Below, piece by piece: positions 35,930 through 44,671 of a stretch of DNA of 64,000 bases. Location: the NCBI GenBank assembly GCA_038900335.1, contig JBBMRB010000010.1, positions 1 to 64,000 of the forward strand. Direction: 5' to 3'. Each line of letters starts with the position of its first letter. The stretch's first letter is position 1. The notes under the pieces are model-generated. The model was not told the origin of the DNA. It was given only the letters and a program-made list of their open reading frames with translations, and did not search any database. The translations under genes were made by a program, and so were the position numbers. This stretch comes from Rs1 sp038900335. Lineage in GTDB: Bacteria; Pseudomonadota; Gammaproteobacteria; Pseudomonadales; Balneatricaceae.

Positions 35930-36808
35930 TTATGCTCCTTTCACTGCACCGGCTGATAAGCCACGTACAAAATATTTACCAGCAAAGAAATAAACCAAAA
36001 TCGTCGGTAGCGCTGCAAGTAGTGCTGCGGCCATGTCGACATTGTATTCTTTGCCACCAAAACTGGTGTTAACTAGGTTGTTTAGGGCGACAGTGACTGG
36101 CAGATTATCGGCACCAGAAAACACTACACCGAATAAAAAATCGTTCCAAATTTGAGTGAACTGCCAAATCACAGTGACCACAATAATAGGGGGTGATAAT
36201 GGCAGTACAATCCGCCAGAAAATCAAGAAGAAGCCGGCGCCATCAATTTTTGCCGCACTGATAAGCTCTCGTGGTAAGTCCACATAATAGTTGCGAAAAA
36301 ACAGTGTCGTAAAGGCCATGCCATAAATGACGTGTACTAGAATCAGGCCGCTAGCGCTGCTTGCTAAACCCAGCCATCCCAACGTCATTGCCATCGGTAA
36401 CAACACGACTTGAAACGGAATAAAGCAGCCAAAGAGCATCATTGCAAAGAATAACTCACTGCCTTTAAAGCGCCACATCGCCAACACATAGCCATTAAGC
36501 GCACCGACTAAGGTGGAGATAATCACTGCGGGAATAACAATTTTAAAAGAGTTAACAAAAAATGGCGCAATACCCTCACAAGTGCTACCAGTACAAGCGG
36601 ATGACCAAGCTTTGCTCCACGCGGCCAGGCTTGGATCTTTCGGCAATGCCAGCAAACTGCCATTGCGGATCTCTTCCATGTCCTTAAGGGAGTTCATCAG
36701 CATCACCAGTAATGGCAACAGATAGATAGCAGCGACAAAAATTAATACGCAGTACAGGGCGATTCGCCAAAAGCGCTCAGCGCTGAAAAAAGATTGAGTC
36801 TTAGTCAT
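35930..36808 (-). CDS. sugar ABC transporter permease (MalG type)
   Basis: A 292-aa inner-membrane protein with six helices and the EAA coupling loop in ELISAAKIDGAGFFLIFWRIVLPLSPP (about 192-218), the G-x9-I-x-LP pattern of CUT1 permeases. A short periplasmic loop with CTGSTCEG (about 72-79) contains two Cys residues that might form a disulfide. It overlaps the partner permease gene by 1 bp. Together the pair forms the transmembrane channel. Confidence 0.92.
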   Translation of the reverse strand: MTKTQSFFSAERFWRIALYCVLIFVAAIYLLPLLVMLMNSLKDMEEIRNGSLLALPKDPSLAAWSKAWSSACTGSTCEGIAPFFVNSFKIVIPAVIISTLVGALNGYVLAMWRFKGSELFFAMMLFGCFIPFQVVLLPMAMTLGWLGLASSASGLILVHVIYGMAFTTLFFRNYYVDLPRELISAAKIDGAGFFLIFWRIVLPLSPPIIVVTVIWQFTQIWNDFLFGVVFSGADNLPVTVALNNLVNTSFGGKEYNVDMAAALLAALPTILVYFFAGKYFVRGLSAGAVKGA

Positions 36809-37701
36809 TACTTTGCCTCCTTGTTGCGCAGCTCTGAATATAAATAAGGTATCAAGATCGCGAGTACACCACCTAGCATTATGACGCCGCTGGCAGCGCC
36901 AAGGCCCATTTGTGAGCGGGTAAAGGCGTGGGCATACATAAAGTTAGCGGGTAAGTCTGAGCTATAACCTGGGCCGCCACCGGTGAGTGCGGTCACTAAG
37001 TCAAAACTCTTGATCGCGATGTGCGATAAGATGACAAAGGCGCTAAAAAACACGGGCTTTAAGCTAGGCAGAATAATACGGCGATAGATAGTCGGCATAT
37101 TGGCTCCATCTAATTGCGCCGCTTTAATAATTTCTTGATCAACACCGCGAAGGCCTGCTAAAAACAAGGCCATAACAAAGCCAGAGGACTGCCAAACGGC
37201 GGCAATAACCAAGCAAAAAACCACCATTTCAGAGTTGACTAGCCAATCAAAAGTGAAGTTGCTAAAGCCCCAGTCGCGCACGATTTTTTCAATGCCGATG
37301 CTCGGGTTTAACAACCATTTCCAGGCGGTGCCGGTAACGATGAAAGAAATAGCCATTGGGTATAAGTAAATGGTACGCAGCATGCCTTCTTGGCGAATTT
37401 TTTGATCTAACAAAATGGCCATGATAATGCCAAGCGCCAAGCAAATAAGGATGAATAAACCGCCAAAAATAATTAGATTTTCGGTGGCGACGCTCCAGCG
37501 GTCGTTGTTCATCAATTTAGTGTATTGATCAAAACCAACGAATTTCCACTGTGGCAGCATTCTCGATTTAGTGAATGATAGCGCGATTGTCCATAGAACA
37601 TAGCCGTATATACACACCATCACAATCAAAAAAGAGGGTGCTAATACAACCTTGGGTAGGCTATCTGCAAGTTTGTCAGTAAAGGGGCGTTTGTTAGCCA
37701 C
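36808..37701 (-). CDS. sugar ABC transporter permease (MalF type)
   Basis: A 297-aa membrane protein, six to seven helices, EAA loop EIIKAAQLDGANMPTIYRRIILPSLKP near residue 194-220. It is the CUT1 partner of the MalG-type permease. The gene starts 118 bp after the binding-protein gene, and this gap contains a strong hairpin (37752-37789), so permease expression is probably lower than that of the binding protein. Confidence 0.92.
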   Translation of the reverse strand: MANKRPFTDKLADSLPKVVLAPSFLIVMVCIYGYVLWTIALSFTKSRMLPQWKFVGFDQYTKLMNNDRWSVATENLIIFGGLFILICLALGIIMAILLDQKIRQEGMLRTIYLYPMAISFIVTGTAWKWLLNPSIGIEKIVRDWGFSNFTFDWLVNSEMVVFCLVIAAVWQSSGFVMALFLAGLRGVDQEIIKAAQLDGANMPTIYRRIILPSLKPVFFSAFVILSHIAIKSFDLVTALTGGGPGYSSDLPANFMYAHAFTRSQMGLGAASGVIMLGGVLAILIPYLYSELRNKEAK

Positions 37702-37751
37702 GGTATCACCTAGCAGTTAATATTATTTTTAGAATAAAGAGGAGATAACAG

Positions 37752-37789
37752 CAGGTTTTGATGCAATACAGTGATTGCATCAAAACCTG
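37752..37789 (-). promoter_or_regulatory. perfect 16-bp hairpin between binding-protein and permease genes
   Basis: CAGGTTTTGATGCAAT (37752-37767) and ATTGCATCAAAACCTG (37774-37789) are exact inverted copies around a six-base loop ACAGTG. On the transcript it lies just after the binding-protein stop and before the first permease gene. No U-run follows, so it fits a mRNA-stabilising or partial-termination element that raises binding-protein over permease levels, as known for maltose-type operons. Confidence 0.8.
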
Positions 37790-37819
37790 GATAAGGACTG
37801 TAAAAAAAGTCCTAAAAGA

Positions 37820-39067
37820 TTACAGGCTTGCTTTAACTGCGTTAGCTAGCTTGCCAACAGCTTCTTCGGCGCTTTGATCACTATTATAAAAGTTAGTGAC
37901 CACATCAGAAATAGCACCTAAAGCGCTAGAGGTAGTGGCCATGCCGTGGGCAAAACTCGGTACTAGATCACCAGTTTTGGCGGTTGCTGCAAAGCTGTCC
38001 ATCGATGCTTGCGCACAGCTATCAAAGGGTGTTTTGTCCATGCCTTGACGCACCGGGATAGAGCCTTTGTTTAAGTTGAAAGTCTCCTGGAACGAAGGCT
38101 CCATAATAAGACGTGCCAATGCGTTTTGCGCTTGTACAGCATCATCTGACTTTAGGTTAAACAATGCAAAACTATCGATGTTAAAGGTGTATTGGTGCTC
38201 AGTTTGTGGTGCAGGTGCACAGATATAATCAGTCCCTGCTACTTTGCCGGCAGCGGTAAACTCACCTTTTGCCCAATCTCCCATGATCTGCATGGCCGCA
38301 GTGCCATTGATGACCATGGATGTGGCTATGTTCCAATCACGCCCTGCACTATCGGCATCGATAAGATCGCGAGTTTGTTTAAATGTTTTGAAAACCTCAA
38401 TCATTTTTTCGCTGCGAAGAGTTGCATCATCATGCTCTACAAAAGCTTTTTTGTAAAAATCTGAGCCACCCAAACCTAGCGCAACGGCTTCAAATACGGT
38501 GGCATCCTGCCAAGCTTGGCCACCGTGCGCTAGCGGGATAATACCCGCCGCTTTTAATTTAGGGCCCGCTGCAATCATATCAGCCCATGTAGTTGGGATA
38601 TCGATACCCGCTTTAGCAAATGCGGCAGGGTTTGCCCACAACCAGTTAACACGGTGAACGTTGACAGGGACCGCAACATATTCGCCTTCATATTTCATAA
38701 TGTCACTAACAACACTAGGTAGCAGCTCATCCCAGCCTGCTTTTTCAGCAACACTATCAAGGTTTGCTAAGAAACCAAGGTCAGCCCACTCTTGAATATC
38801 TAAACCTTTCATTTGTGCAGCAGAGGGAGGGTTGCCTGAGACTGCTCTTGATTTAAGTACAGTACTGGCCGCTTCACCAGCGCCGCCTGCAACCGCAAAA
38901 TCTTTCCAGCTATGGCCTTCTTTAGTTAATAAATCTTTAAGTACAGCGACTGATTTTGCCTCACCGCCTGATGTCCAATAATGTAAAACTTCTACTTCAC
39001 CAGCGTGAGCGACAACAGATGATACAGCGAGAGCTAGGCCTGCGATGGCCGCTTTAGTGTTATTCAT
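37820..39067 (-). CDS. sugar ABC transporter substrate-binding protein
   Basis: A 415-aa periplasmic binding protein: signal peptide MNNTKAAIAGLALAVSSVVAHA, then VEVLHYWTSGGEAKSVAVLK, the start of the family-1 extracellular sugar-binding domain. QIMGDWAKGEF (about 242-252) is like the ligand-binding Trp region of glucose/maltose-type proteins. First gene of the operon binding protein, permease F, permease G, ATPase. By arrangement it resembles the pseudomonad glucose GtsABCD system; the sugar is not proven. Confidence 0.9.
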   Translation of the reverse strand: MNNTKAAIAGLALAVSSVVAHAGEVEVLHYWTSGGEAKSVAVLKDLLTKEGHSWKDFAVAGGAGEAASTVLKSRAVSGNPPSAAQMKGLDIQEWADLGFLANLDSVAEKAGWDELLPSVVSDIMKYEGEYVAVPVNVHRVNWLWANPAAFAKAGIDIPTTWADMIAAGPKLKAAGIIPLAHGGQAWQDATVFEAVALGLGGSDFYKKAFVEHDDATLRSEKMIEVFKTFKQTRDLIDADSAGRDWNIATSMVINGTAAMQIMGDWAKGEFTAAGKVAGTDYICAPAPQTEHQYTFNIDSFALFNLKSDDAVQAQNALARLIMEPSFQETFNLNKGSIPVRQGMDKTPFDSCAQASMDSFAATAKTGDLVPSFAHGMATTSSALGAISDVVTNFYNSDQSAEEAVGKLANAVKASL

Positions 39068-39419
39068 TTTGATACCTTATTATATTTATTAGTAGTTTAT
39101 GTTTTTCGATATTGATGTACTGACGCCTGTATAGAGCCGCAATCAATATCACCTTGTACAAACTAATGAATGGCTGTTAGCTGCGCCGCCCTTTAGCGGT
39201 ATAAAACTTACAAGGTGTGTCAGTAAAGTAGCAAACTCTGCTGAAAATAGCGGTCACACAGTGCAATAAATTGTAACGAAGTGTCACAGCATTGAATGAG
39301 GCTTTGATAAAGCCTGCCTTAAATTGACCTGTATATTGATGGCAGCAACGTCACTAAACTTAAGATAATCAGCTATTAATTTATATCGCTATCATTAGTA
39401 TGTTTTTGCAATATAAAGT
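39068..39419. other. promoter region of the sugar ABC operon
   Basis: A 352-bp gap holding the upstream region of the leftward binding-protein gene and the 3' end of the histidine kinase gene. No gene or clear terminator is seen; two-component-regulator sites would be expected here if the adjacent pair controls the operon. Confidence 0.45.
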
Positions 39420-40895
39420 TTAAATGCTCGCTGTCTTTGATAGCGGCAGCCTTAAATTGACTTGCAGGCCAGTAGGGGTGATGTTGCATAGCTCAATATC
39501 ACCACCGTGTGCGCGGGCAATGTTGCGGGCTATCGATAGGCCTAAACCCATGCCGTTAGCGTGGCCAAATTGCGGCTGTATACGGGTATAAGGTTTAAAT
39601 ACCTGTGACATGGCGGCAGTTGGAATCCCTGGGCCATCATCACAAATTTCTATTAACAGATGGCTATCTGTTACCTGCACTTTGACTTGCACATTACTGC
39701 CATAGTGAAAGGCGTTATCCAATAAATTGCCAATACAGCGTTTGAGCGCTAAGGGTTTACCGTGAAAATCATGCAGGGTATCGCCGCTAACGCTTAAGTT
39801 TTTACCTGCGATAACCGCATCATCACAATAATTTTTTAATAACCTTGAGATATCAACCGCGGTTTGGTTTTCATGGATATCGGTTTCGCTGACGCTTTGC
39901 AGCGCGCCTTTTACCATTAAGTCTAAGTCTTCTAAATCACGGCAAAACGCTTCGCGGGTGTCATCATCATCTAATAATTCTGCTCGCAAACGCAGCCGGG
40001 TAATCGGTGTTTTCAAATCATGGGATATTGAGGCGAACAGGCGCTCCCTATCATCTAAATAGCGCTGAATACGCATCTGCATATTATTGAAAGCCTTAGC
40101 GGTTAATTGCTCTTCATCACTGCCTTGCACTGGGATAATAATCGACTCGCCACGGCCAACACGCTCCGCTGCTTTGCCAAGGCGCCTGATAGGGCGGGTA
40201 AGGTAGCGAACGACAGCAATACCAATGAGCAACACGGTCAGTAGTGATACCAGCAGGGAAATTAAGCGCTCAATAGACAGTGGCGAGCCGCTCTCCTCTA
40301 ATAATAAGCTGGGGATTATAGTGGCGACATATAGCCACTCAGTATCGTTGATGGGGAATTGCACGACTAGAATGGGTGCATTGTAAGGTGCGAGCATCAG
40401 TGTTTGATGGCCCCAGCGCTCTGGTAGATCAGACAACATGGTGTGGTTGTTTAACACCTTTAAGTCTTCAGGTACTGAAAAGACAATGCTTACTGGTGTT
40501 TTCGGCCCCAGCTCTTTTTGTAGCGCTTGATTAAAGGCGTTAATAACTATCGTTTTAGCGGGCGAGTCGACCACATCCGCCAGCTGTATCTGCTCTTGAT
40601 TTAAAGTGACAAAAAAACGCGTGCCGCCCATGTCTCTTAGCTGATCTAATACCACGTGGCGATAGGCGTTGGGTAGCGATACAAAAAATCGCACCGTAGA
40701 AGTTACTCTGTTTGCCATTGCCACCGACATACTGGCAACGCGGTTTTCATAATCAGAGCGCCACTGTGCGGTCCAAATGGCCGTGCTGATTAACTGAGCG
40801 AGCACGACCCCCAGTGCCATCATCACAATAATGCGCTGATTGAGTGGCCTTGATAAAATAATGCGTTTAATAAATAGCATCATTAGTTTGCTCAA
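39420..40895 (-). CDS. sensor histidine kinase, EnvZ/GltS-like
   Basis: A 491-aa inner-membrane kinase: TM1 at about 24-44, a periplasmic domain of about 170 residues with no recognised fold, TM2 near 215-235, HAMP (LTRPIRRLGKAAERVGRG), a HisKA segment with the phosphorylated His in SISHDLKTPITRLR, and a HATPase_c domain with N box DNAFHYGS, G1 DDGPGIP and G2 GMGLGLSIARNIA. It overlaps the response-regulator gene by 29 bp, so the pair is co-translated. The periplasmic sensor probably reads sugar or binding-protein state, judged by the neighbour operon. Confidence 0.9.
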   Translation of the reverse strand: MSKLMMLFIKRIILSRPLNQRIIVMMALGVVLAQLISTAIWTAQWRSDYENRVASMSVAMANRVTSTVRFFVSLPNAYRHVVLDQLRDMGGTRFFVTLNQEQIQLADVVDSPAKTIVINAFNQALQKELGPKTPVSIVFSVPEDLKVLNNHTMLSDLPERWGHQTLMLAPYNAPILVVQFPINDTEWLYVATIIPSLLLEESGSPLSIERLISLLVSLLTVLLIGIAVVRYLTRPIRRLGKAAERVGRGESIIIPVQGSDEEQLTAKAFNNMQMRIQRYLDDRERLFASISHDLKTPITRLRLRAELLDDDDTREAFCRDLEDLDLMVKGALQSVSETDIHENQTAVDISRLLKNYCDDAVIAGKNLSVSGDTLHDFHGKPLALKRCIGNLLDNAFHYGSNVQVKVQVTDSHLLIEICDDGPGIPTAAMSQVFKPYTRIQPQFGHANGMGLGLSIARNIARAHGGDIELCNITPTGLQVNLRLPLSKTASI

Positions 40896-41610
40896 CAGGG
40901 ACGGTCAGCACGTAGCCTTTACCGCGAATGGTTTTAATAATAACGGGATGTTTTGCATCTTCACGCAGCACGTGGCGCAACCTGCTCACATGCATATCAA
41001 CGAAGCGATCAAGCGGAGCTGCCTCGCGCCCGCGAGTGCTATCGGCAATATCCTCTCGCGATAGCGTTTGCCCTTTGTGTTGTAAAAACAACACCAGCAA
41101 CTCAAAATCTGCACTGTTGATCGCGACATTATCCCCCTGTGCATTGCGCAGTTCACGACAGGTGACATCAAGCTGAAAACCGGCGAAGTTATAGTAGCGT
41201 TGATGTGCCACTGTCTCATTCGGCAAATGATTGTGGCTGGTGGCGCGGCGCAATATCGCCTTAATACGCGCCAGTAATTCACGCGGATTAAAAGGTTTAG
41301 CCAAATAGTCATCAGCGCCTAACTCAAGGCCGATAATGCGATCGGTTTCATCGGAGTTGGCAGTGAGCATGATAATCGGGACTTGGCTAAAGGTACGTAA
41401 GCGCCTACAAACCTCAAAACCATCGATATCTGGCAGCATAATATCTAGTACGATAAGATCAAAACTGTCATCTTTGGCAATATTATCAAGAAAACTGAGG
41501 CCATTAATCGAGCAGTTTACACTAAAGCCATTCTTTTTTAGGTAGGTTACTAGTAGCTTTGCTATTTCTGGGTCATCATCAACAACGTATATTTTTTTAT
41601 TATCAGTCAT
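40867..41610 (-). CDS. OmpR-family response regulator, GltR-like
   Basis: A 247-aa regulator: receiver domain with acidic DDD (11-13), phosphorylated Asp56 in LIVLDIMLPD, and Lys in YLAKPF; then a winged-helix OmpR/PhoB DNA-binding domain (about 140-237) with SRLRHVLREDAKHPVIIKTIRGKGYVL. ATG 41610 is chosen over an upstream GTG 41655 because it gives the normal N-terminus (MTDNKKIYVVDDD); neither has a strong ribosome site. In pseudomonads GltR/GltS control glucose uptake genes beside them; the same layout occurs here. Confidence 0.88.
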   Translation of the reverse strand: MTDNKKIYVVDDDPEIAKLLVTYLKKNGFSVNCSINGLSFLDNIAKDDSFDLIVLDIMLPDIDGFEVCRRLRTFSQVPIIMLTANSDETDRIIGLELGADDYLAKPFNPRELLARIKAILRRATSHNHLPNETVAHQRYYNFAGFQLDVTCRELRNAQGDNVAINSADFELLVLFLQHKGQTLSREDIADSTRGREAAPLDRFVDMHVSRLRHVLREDAKHPVIIKTIRGKGYVLTVPVEQTNDAIY

Positions 41611-41820
41611 AGAGTGTGTTTTGTGCCGTGATTTATAGTGATGATAGATTAACACAGTGATTGTCAGCTACAAGCGAGCAGCTGATTTAAATAAAATGTA
41701 ACAAAACGGCCAATCACTACTCTAAACAACTAAACGAAGCACCTAGCGATTAATATTTGGATATTAGTACTTATATATAAGAATTTAGAGATTAATGCCT
41801 AGAGATAAACAGGAGAGACC

Positions 41821-43077
41821 ATGACATCACAAAAAATGACATTTAACGGTCACAATGGCGATCTACTTGCGGCCAAATTATTAAAGCCAGCACCTGAAAA
41901 TACCTTATATGAGCCCGATACAGGCTATGCTGTTAGCGCAGTGTTTGCCCATTGTTTTACTTGCTCGCAAGATATATTGGCGGCTAGGCGTATTTGTGAG
42001 CAACTTGCCGAATTGGGCATAACGGTATTATCATTTGATTTTACCGGTTTAGGCCACTCAGCGGGCGAGTTCAGCAATACTAATTTCAGCTCTAATGTCG
42101 ATGATTTAATACTCGCCTGTCAGGCATTGGCAGATAGGCGCTATAGCGCTCAGCTATTAGTTGGCCACTCCCTAGGTGGCGCAGCGGTGTTAAGCGCAGC
42201 GGGCAGTAATAAAATAGCCAACCTTAAAGCAGTCGCAGTGATTGGTGCACCTTATGACCCTGTGCATGTGCTTGATAATTTCGCAACAAGCTTGGAGGCC
42301 ATAAAAGCGCAGGGCCAAGCGGAGGTTACTTTAGGTGCGCGCAAATTCACTATCAAGCAGTCGTTTATTGATGATGTGAGTCGCAATAATTTAGATCATA
42401 GCTTAGCGACGATGAAAAAAGCATTGCTCGTAATGCACTCACCGATTGATAGCCAGGTAGGGGTTGATAACGCAGCGGCTATTTTCCAGCAAGCTAAACA
42501 CCCCAAAAGTTTTGTAAGCTTAGACAATGCCAATCATTTATTAACCAATGCTAGTGATGCGCAGTACGCCGCGACGGTGATAGCGGCTTGGGTTCAGCGT
42601 TATTTAAGTGTTGCTGTTGCTGCTGATAAACAAGTAGCAGAGGGTGCCGAGGGCGCAGTAACAGTGACTGAGCTTGATGCAACAGGCTTTAAACAAAGTA
42701 TTAGTAGTGGAAGCCACAAACTCATAGCAGATGAGCCTAAAAGTTTTGGCGGTACGGATTTGGGGCTGTCGCCGTATCAGCTACTCGCCTCAGGTTTAGG
42801 GGCTTGTACTAACATGACGATTCGCATGTACGCGCGCCTTAAAAAGCTGCCACTTGAATCGATTAGTGTCGATATTAGCCATGATAAGGTTCACGCCAAA
42901 GATTGCGAGAACTGTGATGATGACAAGCAGCGTATTGATCAGTTTCATCGCAAAATAACATTAACGGGTGATCTAGATGATAAGCAACGTCAAAAATTGT
43001 TAGAGATAGCGGATAAATGCCCAGTGCATAGGACGTTAGAAAAAAAGGTGGAGGTAATTACTGAGCTTGTGCCATAG
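41821..43077 (+). CDS. alpha/beta-hydrolase and OsmC fusion protein
   Basis: Two domains in 418 aa. Residues 1-255 are an alpha/beta hydrolase with nucleophile elbow GHSLGG (Ser117) and a later HANH-like DNANHLL. Residues about 270-418 are an OsmC/Ohr peroxiredoxin domain with the two redox Cys in GLGACTNMTIRMYA and DKCPVHRTLE. AGGAGA lies six bases before the ATG. This fusion is known in other proteobacteria and is linked to organic peroxide or electrophile defence; a joint substrate has not been settled. Monocistronic, ended by the hairpin at 43100. Confidence 0.9.
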   Translation: MTSQKMTFNGHNGDLLAAKLLKPAPENTLYEPDTGYAVSAVFAHCFTCSQDILAARRICEQLAELGITVLSFDFTGLGHSAGEFSNTNFSSNVDDLILACQALADRRYSAQLLVGHSLGGAAVLSAAGSNKIANLKAVAVIGAPYDPVHVLDNFATSLEAIKAQGQAEVTLGARKFTIKQSFIDDVSRNNLDHSLATMKKALLVMHSPIDSQVGVDNAAAIFQQAKHPKSFVSLDNANHLLTNASDAQYAATVIAAWVQRYLSVAVAADKQVAEGAEGAVTVTELDATGFKQSISSGSHKLIADEPKSFGGTDLGLSPYQLLASGLGACTNMTIRMYARLKKLPLESISVDISHDKVHAKDCENCDDDKQRIDQFHRKITLTGDLDDKQRQKLLEIADKCPVHRTLEKKVEVITELVP

Positions 43078-43099
43078 TGATTAGTTGATGATCTATAGT

Positions 43100-43134
43100 G
43101 ACTAGCAAGCCTCTTGGGCTCGCTAGTCATTTTT
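43100..43134 (+). terminator. rho-independent terminator
   Basis: GACTAGCAAGCC (43100-43111), loop TCTT, GGGCTCGCTAGTC (43116-43128), then ATTTTTA. A strong stem after the hydrolase-OsmC gene, with a T-run on the plus strand. Confidence 0.88.
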
Positions 43135-43150
43135 ATCTGTTTTTCTGCTC

Positions 43151-43229
43151 GGCTCTTTATTTGCTAGCTTCTTTATTTACTGGCTCTTTAGCTACTTGTC
43201 TCTTTACCTACTTGGCTCTTTAGCTACTT
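43151..43229. repeat. five tandem imperfect 16-bp repeats at the 3' end of mnmE
   Basis: Units start near 43151, 43167, 43182, 43198 and 43214: GGCTCTTTATTTGCTA, GCTTCTTTATTTACT (one base short), GGCTCTTTAGCTACTT, GTCTCTTTACCTACTT, GGCTCTTTAGCTACTT. The last unit overlaps the mnmE stop codon, so repeat expansion has happened at the gene end. Units 3 and 5 are identical. Confidence 0.85.
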
Positions 43230-44591
43230 GCCAATGCAAAAACTAGAGAATATTTTGCCGAGTAAGTCATCACTGCTGATTTGTCCGGTGATTTCACCGA
43301 GTGCCTGTTGTGCCTGGCGTAAATCTTCCGCTAGCAGCTCACCGGCATTACTGTAAAGAAGCTGAGCTAAACCGGTATTTAATAGCTCTTCTGCGCGGGC
43401 GATAGCATCTAGGTGGCGTCTTCTTGCAAGAAAGCCGCCCTCTGCTGTCGCTTGATAGCCCATGCAAGTTTTTAGATGCTCTCTTAGTACATCCATACCC
43501 AAATCAGCTTTTGCCGATAGGTTGATTAATGGGCTGGCATGGCCCTCGTGTAAGCCTATTTGCTCACCACTTAAGTCAGCTTTGTTTCTAATGATAGTGA
43601 TTTTGCTGTCATCGTTGAGCGCTTCGACAAACTCAGGCCAGATTTGATGAGGATCATCCGCTGCTGTTTGGGTGCTATCGACGATTAATAAGACGCGATC
43701 AGCGGCGTGAATTTCTTGCCAGGCACGGGAGATACCAATGCGCTCAACTTCATCGGGGGCATCACGCAAACCTGCGGTATCAATAATATGCAGTGGCATA
43801 CCTTCAATATGAATGTGCTCACGTAATACATCGCGCGTGGTGCCGGCGATGTCGGTGACGATAGCGGCATCTTTACCCGCTAGTGCGTTGAGTAAACTTG
43901 ATTTGCCGGCATTAGGGCGACCGGCAATCACTACGTTCATACCCTCGCGGATAATACTGCCTTGTTTTGCTTCTTTTTTTACCTGTTCAAGATTACTGAT
44001 AATCGCTTGCAGGCGGGTCAGCACAATGCCGTCAGCTAGGAAGTCGATTTCCTCTTCAGGAAAATCAATCGCCGCCTCGACATAGATACGCAGCTTGGTA
44101 AGGTTATCAACCAGGGTGTAAATACGTTTTGAGAATTCACCTTGTAGTGAGCGCAGGGCGCATTTTGCCGCTTGTTCAGATGAGCTGTCGATTAAATCTG
44201 CAATCGCCTCAGCTTGGGCAAGGTCTAGTTTATCGTTTAAAAAAGCACGCTCAGAAAACTCACCAGGGTTGGCTAAACGACAGCCGAGTGCTTGTACTGC
44301 CTGTAATAAAAAGTCCATCACAATAGGGCCGCCATGACCTTGCAGCTCTAGTACATCTTCCCCTGTGAACGAGTTGGGCCCAGGAAAGTAAAGGGCAATA
44401 CCTTCATCTAGCTGGCTGCCATCTTGGCTGTAAAAAGGGCCGTAGTGAGCGTAGCGCGGCGCAGGCACTTTGCCTATCATTGCCTTGGCTATTTGCTCAG
44501 CTTTAGGTCCTGATACGCGAATAATACCCACACCGCCACGTCCAGGTGCCGTCGCTTGTGCTGCAATGGTATCTTGAGAGGTCAGTTGCAT
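43224..44591 (-). CDS. mnmE: tRNA uridine-5-carboxymethylaminomethyl modification GTPase
   Basis: MnmE works with MnmG to modify U34 of certain tRNAs. The 455-aa protein starts MQLTSQDTIAAQATAPGRGG, has a tetrahydrofolate-binding N-domain, a G domain with GRPNAGKSS (about 224-232), DTAGLRD and NKAD, and ends in CIGK, carrying the catalytic Cys. ATG 44591 is used because AGGAGA lies eight bases upstream; a longer frame would add 13 residues absent from the family. MnmG is not beside it in this window. Confidence 0.96.
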   Translation of the reverse strand: MQLTSQDTIAAQATAPGRGGVGIIRVSGPKAEQIAKAMIGKVPAPRYAHYGPFYSQDGSQLDEGIALYFPGPNSFTGEDVLELQGHGGPIVMDFLLQAVQALGCRLANPGEFSERAFLNDKLDLAQAEAIADLIDSSSEQAAKCALRSLQGEFSKRIYTLVDNLTKLRIYVEAAIDFPEEEIDFLADGIVLTRLQAIISNLEQVKKEAKQGSIIREGMNVVIAGRPNAGKSSLLNALAGKDAAIVTDIAGTTRDVLREHIHIEGMPLHIIDTAGLRDAPDEVERIGISRAWQEIHAADRVLLIVDSTQTAADDPHQIWPEFVEALNDDSKITIIRNKADLSGEQIGLHEGHASPLINLSAKADLGMDVLREHLKTCMGYQATAEGGFLARRRHLDAIARAEELLNTGLAQLLYSNAGELLAEDLRQAQQALGEITGQISSDDLLGKIFSSFCIGK

Positions 44592-44626
44592 TAGATATTC
44601 TCCTGCTTTTTTGCGATTAAACGAAA

Positions 44627-44652
44627 ACAAGGCCCCTGAAGGGCCTTGTTTG
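44627..44652 (-). terminator. hairpin between yidC and mnmE
   Basis: AACAAGGCCC (44627-44636) pairs with GGGCCTTGTT (44641-44650), leaving a four-base loop CTGA. On the minus strand a TTTTCG follows. A weak terminator or attenuator between the two genes. Confidence 0.65.
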
Positions 44653-44671
44653 ATCTAGCGAGATTAACTGG

